DNA of 40,148 nucleotides from JAJZSS01 sp964463505 (lineage in GTDB: Bacteria; Chloroflexota; Anaerolineae; Anaerolineales; UBA4823), in the NCBI GenBank assembly GCA_964463505.1, contig CAYXDC010000024.1, forward strand, positions 1 to 40,148, in the 5' to 3' direction. The notes under the pieces are model-generated. The model did no database searches. It saw nothing but the letters and a program-made list of their open reading frames with translations, and was not told the origin of the DNA. Shown here piece by piece: positions 16,923-23,956 of this stretch (within the stretch, counting starts at the first letter, position 1; every line of letters begins with the position of its first letter). The translations under genes and the position numbers were made by a program.

Positions 16923-17894
16923 TCAATTGCCTCCCGTTGGAGAGACGGGTAATTTTTCTGCAATTCTGAGCAACGCACTTCGCGCCCGAGGGTTCCGAGC
17001 GACTTCCTGCTCCGTTGGCCGGAGTGGAGAGCGAGTCAACAATTTGATAAGCGCCTGGTGCCCGCAGGTGCAGATTGGCTGGCGGGGAGGACAGATACAG
17101 TCTCGGCTCTCATGTTGGAAGTACTGTTTAACAATCCGATCTTCTAACGAATGAAAGGAGATGACTGCCAGCCTACCACCAGGTAGTAGAGTTGCTACTG
17201 CCTGGGGTAACACGCTTTGCAAGTTTTCTAGCTCCTGGTTAACCTCAATCCGCAAGGCCTGAAAGGTGCGGGTTGCAGGATGAATATGTGATTTGCGTCG
17301 TTCGGCGCCATAGGCCTTCAAGATAATCTCAGCCAATTGTTGGGTGCTATGGACTGGACGGGCGTTCACAATTGCTCGGGCTATTTGGCGCGAGCGTCGT
17401 TCTTCACCATAGCGATAGATCAGGTTGGCGAGCTCTTGCTCTGGCAAGCGATTGACCAGGTCGGCTGCGCTGACTGGATTCTGAGGATCAAAGCGCATAT
17501 CCAGCGGTGCATCGGCTGCGAATGAAAATCCTCTGGCAGCAGTATCTACCTGCATCGATGATATTCCTAAGTCGAGCACAATACCGTTTACCCCCTCCCA
17601 ACCCAACTGCGCAAGCTGATCATTTAGTGTGGTATAGGAGGCCTGATTAATAGTAACGCGCGAGCCAAACGGGGCCAGGCGCTGCTGAGCAAGGTCGAGA
17701 GCCTGGGGATCGAGATCCATCCCCAAGAGCCGCCCGCCAGGTTGGCTGGCCTGTAGAATCCCCCAGGCATGACCACCAGCGCCCAAAGTGGCATCCACAT
17801 AAACTCCACCGGGGTATGGCTGCAAAGCGTGTATAATTTCATGGTAAAGAACTGCTTGATGAGGGAGAGACTCTCCCGGTGTTTGGCTTGTCAT
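16923..17894 (-). CDS. rsmH: 16S rRNA (cytosine-N4)-methyltransferase RsmH (MraW)
   Basis: An S-adenosylmethionine-dependent enzyme methylating N4 of C1402 in 16S rRNA. The SAM motif DATLGAGGHA is at 34-43. GMDLDPQAL, NGIVLDLGISSMQVD and GFSFAADAPLDMRFD are typical. The C-terminal RLAVISFHSLEDRIVKQYF and the cysteines after it fit the family. It has 323 residues. The ATG lies 11 nt after the mraZ stop, with no strong Shine-Dalgarno, so coupling to mraZ translation is likely. Confidence 0.97.
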   Translation of the reverse strand: MTSQTPGESLPHQAVLYHEIIHALQPYPGGVYVDATLGAGGHAWGILQASQPGGRLLGMDLDPQALDLAQQRLAPFGSRVTINQASYTTLNDQLAQLGWEGVNGIVLDLGISSMQVDTAARGFSFAADAPLDMRFDPQNPVSAADLVNRLPEQELANLIYRYGEERRSRQIARAIVNARPVHSTQQLAEIILKAYGAERRKSHIHPATRTFQALRIEVNQELENLQSVLPQAVATLLPGGRLAVISFHSLEDRIVKQYFQHESRDCICPPRQPICTCGHQALIKLLTRSPLRPTEQEVARNPRARSALLRIAEKLPVSPTGGN

Positions 17895-17905
17895 GTTGCA
17901 TGTGT

Positions 17906-18349
17906 CTAGCCAAACAGGATCGAATAGGGCTCAAACCGGCTTCCAGTGACTTCGCCATCCTGCAAGAGCTGGACTTGACCCGCCCAGCGCTCGGGCGACC
18001 AGATTTCTACGTACTTGCCTGCGCCAACGACCACGGCATCACTATCGATGGCAGCAGTCTCACGCAGGAATTGTGGGATCAAGATTCGTCCAGCTTTGTC
18101 GAAATCGACCCGGCTGGCTGTAGAGAAAAGAAGCCGGCGTAATAAACGGGCAGTGGCATCGGTGAGGCTGGCCTGGTTAATGCGTTGCGAGATTTGTTCA
18201 AAGGTGGCTTCAGTCAGGACTAAGAGATTCATGTCAAAGCCCTGCATGATGTAGGCGCTTTCAGCGGCCAGTGTGTCGCGAAATCGGGCTGGAATGGTTA
18301 GCCGGCCTTTATCATCGAGGTTATGGTTGTACTGGCCTAAGAAGAACAT
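17906..18349 (-). CDS. mraZ: Transcriptional regulator MraZ
   Basis: MraZ is the DNA-binding first gene of most dcw clusters; in E. coli it binds repeated TGGGN elements and represses its own operon. The 147-residue protein has two AbrB-like DxxxR motifs, DDKGR at 12-16 and DKAGR at 84-88, each followed by the RLTIPARFR / RILIPQFLR-type strand. Three GTGGG repeats at 10-bp spacing lie just upstream, matching its known type of operator. The ribosome site is weak (AAGGGATAGG, 8-17 nt before the ATG). Confidence 0.97.
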   Translation of the reverse strand: MFFLGQYNHNLDDKGRLTIPARFRDTLAAESAYIMQGFDMNLLVLTEATFEQISQRINQASLTDATARLLRRLLFSTASRVDFDKAGRILIPQFLRETAAIDSDAVVVGAGKYVEIWSPERWAGQVQLLQDGEVTGSRFEPYSILFG

Positions 18350-18377
18350 AAGTTCTAACCTATCCCTTAACGTCAGA

Positions 18378-18397
18378 GCGCCGGCCTATCCCGGCGC
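18378..18397 (-). other. GC-rich hairpin in the mraZ leader
   Basis: A perfect 7-bp stem GCGCCGG/CCGGCGC with a 6-nt loop that reads GATAGG on the minus strand. It lies between the MraZ boxes and the mraZ start. The loop repeats part of the AAGGGATAGG near the ribosome site. There is no T-run after it, so it is not a normal terminator; it could be a leader structure affecting translation. Confidence 0.4.
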
Positions 18398-18422
18398 CCC
18401 ACTATCTCCCACTTTTGCCCAC
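18398..18422 (-). promoter_or_regulatory. MraZ operator: three GTGGG repeats
   Basis: On the minus strand GTGGG occurs at 18418-18422, 18408-18412 and 18398-18402, exactly one helical turn apart. This is the known architecture of MraZ boxes. They lie just downstream of the expected transcription start, where bound MraZ would block the polymerase. Autoregulation of the whole dcw operon is a well-founded inference. Confidence 0.85.
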
Positions 18423-18432
18423 AAGTACACAC

Positions 18433-18461
18433 AGTATATACGAAATAAGATATTTTTGCAA
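18433..18461 (-). promoter_or_regulatory. Sigma70-type promoter of the mraZ-ftsZ operon
   Basis: On the minus strand TTGCAA (18456-18461) and TATACT (18433-18438) are separated by exactly 17 bp. The flanking region is AT-rich. The transcription start would be near 18426, just before the MraZ boxes. Confidence 0.8.
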
Positions 18462-18543
18462 GAGATTTTTCAATATTGCAACGTTATTGCTTCGCCTTGC
18501 AGATTTGTTAAGGCAACCTATCCCCACTTGTCGAGGTTTGCTG

Positions 18544-19950
18544 ATGTTCACAACTAATACTTACCGCCATTTATTCGTTGGTCTTGATCAAGAAGTACCC
18601 CTGTTAAGCGGAAAACACCGCCAATATGTCAACCTGGACAATGCTGCCTCGACTCCAGCAATGCTGGCTGTCCAAAAAACGGTAGATGAATTTATGCCTT
18701 TCTATTCCAGTGTCCATCGTGGCACTGGTTTTAAGAGCCAGCTATCCACGCATGCTTATGAGACTGCACGACATACCGTACTTCAATTTCTGGGCGCAAA
18801 ATCTGAGCAGCACACCTGTATCTTTGGTAAGAATACGACCGAAGCCATTAATAAATTGGCGCGCCGTTTCCCATTTACCCCTGAAAAGAATGTGGTGCTG
18901 ACCAGTGGTATGGAGCACCACTCGAATGATCTACCCTGGCGGAAATCAGCCCATACAATCCATGTCCGGCTTACTCCTGATGGTCAACTGCTGGAAGCGG
19001 ATTTTGATGCCCAGTTGGAAAAGTATGCTGGGCAGATCGCTCTGGTTGCTATCAGTGGGGCCAGCAACGTGACCGGATACCTTAATCCAATACACCGTTT
19101 AGCGGAGAAAGCTCACCGAGCAGGAGCGATGATCCTGGTGGATGCAGCCCAGCTTGCCCCTCACCGTAGAATCCAAATGCTGGATCTGGACGATCCAGCC
19201 CATCTGGATTTTGTAACGATCTCGGCGCATAAGATGTATGCTCCTTTTGGTACGGGTGCGCTGGTTGGGCGTCAGGATATCTTCAGCCAGGGTGATCCTG
19301 ATCAGCAGGGTGGAGGCACAGTTGAAATTGTCACCCTGGATAATGTGGTGTGGGCTGAGCCTCCCGATCGGGATGAAGCGGGAAGTCCGAATACGGTCGG
19401 GGCAGTCGCCCTGGCGGCTGCAATCACTCAATTGCAGGCAGTCGGCATGAATCAAGTAGCTCAGCATGAGGCTGATCTGACTCGCTACGCCTTACAGCGT
19501 TTTAATCAGATCGAGAACCTGGTGATTTATGGCAGCCGAGATCCTGATCTCGCTGATACGCGTCTGGGGGTTGTACCTTTAAGCTTGAAAGGGATTTCCC
19601 ATTTTAAAGTGGCGGCGATCCTGGGGTATGAATTTGGTATCGGGGTACGGAGTGGCTGTTTTTGTGCTCATCCATATATATTGCATCTGCTGGGGCTGAG
19701 TAATCATCAGGCTCACCAGGTACAAGCAAGGATGCTGGCAGGCGATAAAAGCGATATGCCAGGCTTGATCCGCGCCTCATTCGGTTTGTATAACACAGTC
19801 GATGAAGTCGATTGCCTGGTAGAAGCGCTGGAGAGCATTCTGCGTGGTAGATATAGCGGGAATTATGTTCAAGATCGGGCGAGTGGTGAATATGCTCCTA
19901 CAGGCTGGGCGCCGCTATTTGAGCAATATTTCAACATCCAGGTTTTGTAA
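18544..19950 (+). CDS. Class V aminotransferase-fold PLP enzyme, probable cysteine desulfurase
   Basis: A fold-type I PLP enzyme of the NifS/SufS/Csd group. From the ATG at 18544 (GAGG 8 nt upstream) it has 468 residues. Substrate-side YVNLDNAASTP is at about 28-38, KNTTEAINKL near 96-105, GMEHHSNDLPWR at 122-133, the cofactor-side DAAQLAPHR near 200-208, and the PLP lysine in SAHKMYAPFG is Lys230. GVRSGCFCAHP at 368-377 places Cys374 where SufS has its nucleophile, supporting desulfurase chemistry. A tail of roughly 40 residues exceeds SufS length. It is divergent from mraZ and has no suf/isc neighbours, so the sulfur acceptor is unknown. Confidence 0.8.
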   Translation: MFTTNTYRHLFVGLDQEVPLLSGKHRQYVNLDNAASTPAMLAVQKTVDEFMPFYSSVHRGTGFKSQLSTHAYETARHTVLQFLGAKSEQHTCIFGKNTTEAINKLARRFPFTPEKNVVLTSGMEHHSNDLPWRKSAHTIHVRLTPDGQLLEADFDAQLEKYAGQIALVAISGASNVTGYLNPIHRLAEKAHRAGAMILVDAAQLAPHRRIQMLDLDDPAHLDFVTISAHKMYAPFGTGALVGRQDIFSQGDPDQQGGGTVEIVTLDNVVWAEPPDRDEAGSPNTVGAVALAAAITQLQAVGMNQVAQHEADLTRYALQRFNQIENLVIYGSRDPDLADTRLGVVPLSLKGISHFKVAAILGYEFGIGVRSGCFCAHPYILHLLGLSNHQAHQVQARMLAGDKSDMPGLIRASFGLYNTVDEVDCLVEALESILRGRYSGNYVQDRASGEYAPTGWAPLFEQYFNIQVL

Positions 19951-20000
19951 TCAGATTTGCAGCGGGGTTAGATGCGCTTGCCCCCTGGTTTGGTAGATCA
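19951..20000. other. Convergent intergenic spacer
   Basis: Fifty bases between two converging genes. No convincing hairpin with a T-run was seen on either strand. Confidence 0.5.
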
Positions 20001-20870
20001 TCACGCAAAACGATGCAGGATCGAGCGGACCTGGGATAAATATCCACCCCCGAACAGGTTCAGATGGTTAAGCAAGTGGTAAAGATTATAGATCGGGAAG
20101 CGCTGGCGAAAACCTTTCTCCAGAGGAAATGTTTCCTGGTAAGCGCTGTAAAAATCATCCGGAAAGGCTCCGAACAGGCTCGTCATAGCTAATTCAGCTT
20201 CTGCCCAACCATAATGCACTGCAGGGTCTATCATGGCAGGCGCGCCCTGGGAATCACTGATGACATTTCCGCTCCACAGATCACCATGCATCAACGATGC
20301 GGGTTGTGGGGGAATCAATTCTGTGAGACGCTGACACAACACCTCGACTTGATGTAAGTCACGTGTATTGAACAGCCCATTCCGTTGGGCGAGTTCAGCC
20401 TGGAATTGCAAGCGCTGCAGGGCGAAAAATTGATGACCATCAGCAGTCCACTGGTTTAATTGGGGAGTACTGCCGATGTAATTGTTGTGTGGAAAACCGA
20501 ATTTCGGAGAGCTCTTGTGGTGTAAGTTGGCCAGCCTGCGCCCAAATTCCGCCCAGTAACCGCTTCTTCTGGCGGTGGGTCTCATATCCTCAAGTAGTAA
20601 GAAATTAGCGCCATGCACATATGGCAGGGGTACGCGCGGCCATTCTGCACTGGCAGTTTCCCCTGCGCCCTGCAAGGCTATTAGACCTTCAAATTCACGC
20701 TCGAACATATCCACGGCAGCAGAAGAATTTGTTTTCAGAAAGAAACTATCTCCCGTGCTGGTGATCAGGCGCGCCCCATTATTGATGCACCCACCCGTTA
20801 CTGGTTGTACAGCCCGGATAACTCCATACCCCTGCCTATCCAGCCAGGCCTGTACATCATCAGGGATCAT
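20001..20870 (-). CDS. Fructosamine/ketosamine-3-kinase family protein
   Basis: Family members phosphorylate the third carbon of sugar adducts on protein amines, which then fall off; bacterial versions prefer ribulosamines and erythrulosamines. Visible are GGCINNGARL near 26-35, the lysine-bearing FFLKTNSSA, the diagnostic GFPHNNYIGSTPQ (125-137), the kinase HGDLWSGNV with Asp197, and MIDPAVHYGW. The usual acidic residue after the YG of this motif is a tryptophan. At 289 residues it is normal length. It overlaps the phosphatase gene by ATGA, so the two are translated together and probably act in one repair pathway. Confidence 0.9.
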   Translation of the reverse strand: MIPDDVQAWLDRQGYGVIRAVQPVTGGCINNGARLITSTGDSFFLKTNSSAAVDMFEREFEGLIALQGAGETASAEWPRVPLPYVHGANFLLLEDMRPTARRSGYWAEFGRRLANLHHKSSPKFGFPHNNYIGSTPQLNQWTADGHQFFALQRLQFQAELAQRNGLFNTRDLHQVEVLCQRLTELIPPQPASLMHGDLWSGNVISDSQGAPAMIDPAVHYGWAEAELAMTSLFGAFPDDFYSAYQETFPLEKGFRQRFPIYNLYHLLNHLNLFGGGYLSQVRSILHRFA

Positions 20871-21358
20871 TCTTTAAGTTCTCCGGCTTGCAGTGCCGCC
20901 AGCAATCCTTTACACGAGCGTTCGATAATTTGATAGACTTCTTCAAAGCCATCCAGGTTGCCATAGTATGGATCTGGAACCGAGGCCAGGGGGCCTCCTT
21001 GAGGATCAAACTCGCGCAGCAGGTGGATTTTGGCTTCCTCTGCAGAAGACCTCGCCAGCCGGTGAAGATACGCCGCATTATCTCGATCCATGGCTACAAT
21101 CAGGTCAAATTCTCGCATGTCCTGGGCGGTTACCTGGCGGGCGCGCCCATCATAAACCAGCCCATGTTGTGCAGCCACGCGGCGCATGCGCGTATCGGGG
21201 GGATCTCCAATATGCCAATCTCCAACGGCGGCTGAATCGATAAAATATTGGTCCGCGACACCAGTTTGCTGGGCGAGATGGCGGAAAAGATTTTCTGCCA
21301 GAGGGCTGCGCACGATATTACCCAGGCACACAAATACGATCTTGGTTGGTTCTGTCAA
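20867..21358 (-). CDS. Low-molecular-weight protein-tyrosine-phosphatase family protein
   Basis: The 163-residue protein has the catalytic P-loop CLGNIVRS (Cys11, Arg17) at its N-terminus and the general-acid Asp in VPDPYYG (Asp129). The position normally held by a second cysteine (CxxxxCR) is valine. The start is a TTG (21356-21358) with AGGAG 7 nt upstream. It directly overlaps a ketosamine kinase gene. In other bacteria such partners have been reported to dephosphorylate sugar-5-phosphate adducts on proteins so the kinase can act; that role is inferred here from the pairing. Confidence 0.9.
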   Translation of the reverse strand: MTEPTKIVFVCLGNIVRSPLAENLFRHLAQQTGVADQYFIDSAAVGDWHIGDPPDTRMRRVAAQHGLVYDGRARQVTAQDMREFDLIVAMDRDNAAYLHRLARSSAEEAKIHLLREFDPQGGPLASVPDPYYGNLDGFEEVYQIIERSCKGLLAALQAGELKE

Positions 21359-21399
21359 TGTAAACTCCTGATCTGTAAAATGAGATTAATATCCTACCA

Positions 21400-21437
21400 T
21401 AAACAAGCAGGCGGTGGGTTGTGCGACCCACCGCCTG
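21400..21437 (-). terminator. Rho-independent terminator after maeB
   Basis: A perfect 12-bp stem, CAGGCGGTGGGT (21408-21419) with its complement at 21426-21437, has a 6-nt loop. On the minus strand it is followed by CTTGTTTAT. It separates maeB from the downstream phosphatase gene. Confidence 0.85.
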
Positions 21438-21462
21438 GGAGTATTTTGAACTGGCCCGAAAA

Positions 21463-23733
21463 TTAACGGCAATCGTTGTTACGGTTCATGGCGTCCATGA
21501 CTGCTACCGCGGCGATATTCACGATATCGCGCACTTCGTCACCAGTTTGCAAGACATGCATAGGAGCGCCCATACCCAAAAGAATCGGGCCGATCGCCTG
21601 GGCATTTCCTAACCGGGCAAGCAGCTTATAGGCAATGTTGGCTGACTCCAGCGACGGAAAAACTAGGACGTTGGCATCTTTCACCTGGCTGAAGGGATAG
21701 CGTTCATCGATAATTTCCGGAACTACGGCGGTATCGGCTTGCATCTCACCTTCAACCTTGAAGTCGGGGCAGCGCGCTTTGATGAGCTCAACTGCTTTAC
21801 GTACTTTTTCAGAGAGTGGATGAGGGGTGCTGCCAAAATTGGAGAATGACAGCAGCGCTACGCGTGGTTCCATGCCGAGTTGGCGAGCGAAATCAGCAGC
21901 CAAGCAAGCAATCTCTGCCAGATCTTCAGCAGATGGATCGATATTCACAGTGGCGTCGGTGAAAAGGTAGGTCCGGTTGTCGACCACCATGATATAGGCG
22001 CCGGCGGCGCGTTTGACACCCGGTGCGGTATGATGAATTTGCAGTGCGGGGCGGATAACTTCTGGATAGTCGTGAGTAAGGCCAGACACGAACGCATCTG
22101 CGTCGCCCATCTTGACCATCATAGGTCCAAAGACATTGGGATCGCTCATGCGATAGCTGGTATCTTTCAATGCCACGCCCTTGCGCTGGCGTAGCGCATA
22201 AAATGCTTCATTGTATTCAGCTCGCCTGTCAAAGTCATCTGGATTGACGATTTCAGGACAGCAGTCCAGGCCTAAATTCTGGATGCGTTCTTGAATAATC
22301 TCTGGTCTTCCTACCAGAATAGGAATGCCAATGCCTTCGTCCTGGACCAAAGCGGCGGCGCGGATAATCTTGGATTCCTCGCCTTCTGCAAATACAATGC
22401 GTTTCTTGGTTGGGCAGGATTGTGCTTTGTGGAGGATAAAATGGCGTACCTGTTCGCCCATACCCTGACGGAACGCCAGCTGCTCACGATATTCTTCGAT
22501 GTCAATATGCTTCCTGGCAACGCCAGTCTCCATGGCGGCTTGGGCCACGGCTGGAGATTCCCAGAGCAAAACGCGAGGATCAAGCGGTTTCGGGATGATA
22601 TAGTCGCGTCCAAATTTCAAGCTTTCCAGGCCATATGCGCGCAGTACGCTATCGGGGACATCCTCTTTGGTCAATAGAGATAGGGCACGCGAAGCGGCAA
22701 CTTTCATGTCTTCATTGATCGCCCGTGCCCGGACATCCAGGGCGCCGCGGAAGATGAATGGGAAACCCAGGACATTATTAATCTGGTTTGGATAATCAGA
22801 GCGTCCAGTTGCTACGATGGCATCCGGTCGGGCGGCACGCGCCAGATCATATTTTATTTCCGGATCAGGATTCGCCATGGCAAAAATGAGCGGGTCTTCC
22901 GCCATAGTTTTGACCATGGCTTCAGTCAGAATATCAGCTACGGAAAGGCCATAAAATACATCTGAATCTCTGACTGCATCAGCGAGGCTGCGGGCATCCG
23001 TTTCGACCGCAAAACGTTCTTTGTATTTATTCATGCCATCGATGCGGCCTTTGTAGACTACACTTTTGGAGTCAACCAGCATGATATTAGAGCGGGTGAC
23101 TCCCAGGCGAACCATGAGTTCTGCACAGGAGATAGCAGCTGCTCCAGCGCCAGAAATAACTATCCGTACTTTGGCGATATCTTTGCCAATAATTTCCAGC
23201 CCATTCACCAATGCTGCACCTGAGATGATAGCGGTGCCATGCTGGTCATCATGAAATACCGGAATATCCAGCATCCCCTTGAGAGTCTCTTCAATATGAA
23301 AACATTCTGGGGCTTTAATGTCCTCGAGATTAATGCCGCCGAAGGTAGGCGAAATAGCTGCCACGACCCGGATGATCTCCTCGGGATCATGTGAGTTCAC
23401 CTCGATATCAAATACATCGACGTCGGCGAATTTTTTAAAGAGTACCCCTTTGCCTTCCATGACTGGTTTTCCAGCCAGGGCTCCGCGATCTCCCAAACCG
23501 AGGATAGCTGTGCCATTTGAAATGACCGCTACCAGGTTCCCTTTCGATGTGTACTCGTAGGCCAATTCAGGGTCCTTCTCGATTTCGAGAACGGGTACGG
23601 CCACACCAGGTGTGTAAGCGAGACCTAAATCGCGCTGGGTTGCCATCGGTTTGGTTGGTACGACAGATATCTTGCCCGGTCGACCATTTAGATGATGATA
23701 TTCCAAGGCATCTTCACGAGTGATCTTGCTCAT
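21463..23733 (-). CDS. maeB: NADP-type malic enzyme with C-terminal phosphotransacetylase-like domain
   Basis: Oxidative decarboxylation of malate to pyruvate. Residues 1 to about 430 are the malic enzyme part, with YTPGVAVPVLEIE, LGLGDRGALAGKPVMEGK, FADVDVFDIEV and the NAD(P)-binding VISGAGAAAISCAE. Residues from about 435 to the end (KRIVFAEGEESKIIRAA onward) form a PTA-like domain, which in MaeB enzymes binds acetyl-CoA as a regulator and lacks PTA activity. At 756 residues it matches the hybrid family. AAAGGAG precedes the ATG. It is a stand-alone unit with its own terminator. Confidence 0.97.
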   Translation of the reverse strand: MSKITREDALEYHHLNGRPGKISVVPTKPMATQRDLGLAYTPGVAVPVLEIEKDPELAYEYTSKGNLVAVISNGTAILGLGDRGALAGKPVMEGKGVLFKKFADVDVFDIEVNSHDPEEIIRVVAAISPTFGGINLEDIKAPECFHIEETLKGMLDIPVFHDDQHGTAIISGAALVNGLEIIGKDIAKVRIVISGAGAAAISCAELMVRLGVTRSNIMLVDSKSVVYKGRIDGMNKYKERFAVETDARSLADAVRDSDVFYGLSVADILTEAMVKTMAEDPLIFAMANPDPEIKYDLARAARPDAIVATGRSDYPNQINNVLGFPFIFRGALDVRARAINEDMKVAASRALSLLTKEDVPDSVLRAYGLESLKFGRDYIIPKPLDPRVLLWESPAVAQAAMETGVARKHIDIEEYREQLAFRQGMGEQVRHFILHKAQSCPTKKRIVFAEGEESKIIRAAALVQDEGIGIPILVGRPEIIQERIQNLGLDCCPEIVNPDDFDRRAEYNEAFYALRQRKGVALKDTSYRMSDPNVFGPMMVKMGDADAFVSGLTHDYPEVIRPALQIHHTAPGVKRAAGAYIMVVDNRTYLFTDATVNIDPSAEDLAEIACLAADFARQLGMEPRVALLSFSNFGSTPHPLSEKVRKAVELIKARCPDFKVEGEMQADTAVVPEIIDERYPFSQVKDANVLVFPSLESANIAYKLLARLGNAQAIGPILLGMGAPMHVLQTGDEVRDIVNIAAVAVMDAMNRNNDCR

Positions 23734-23850
23734 TTGTTTCGCTCCTTTCAGGCGTTTTAAAACCTCTATCGATTGGGAAAGAGAGATTCGGCGTTGTTAT
23801 CATCGCGCAATGTATTCAGGTTGTGAAGTAGCGTTTGTCATATTCCGCAC

Positions 23851-23879
23851 AGATAACTTACCTATATGAGAATTGTGAA
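23851..23879 (-). promoter_or_regulatory. Candidate maeB promoter
   Basis: On the minus strand TTCACA (23874-23879) and TTATCT (23851-23856) are 17 bp apart, about 118 bp before the maeB start. The surrounding 223-bp gap (23734-23956) is otherwise empty. The 9-mer TTGTGAAGT occurs twice on the plus strand (23821-23829, 23873-23881), the second copy covering the -35. A T7 run on the minus strand near 23904-23910 could help end the upstream gene, but it has no GC-rich stem. Confidence 0.4.
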
Positions 23880-23956
23880 GTTGATGAGATCAGGTTCCTC
23901 CTAAAAAAACCAGTGATTTAGGATAATGCTCTATTCCGAAATCCCTGGGGCATGGA

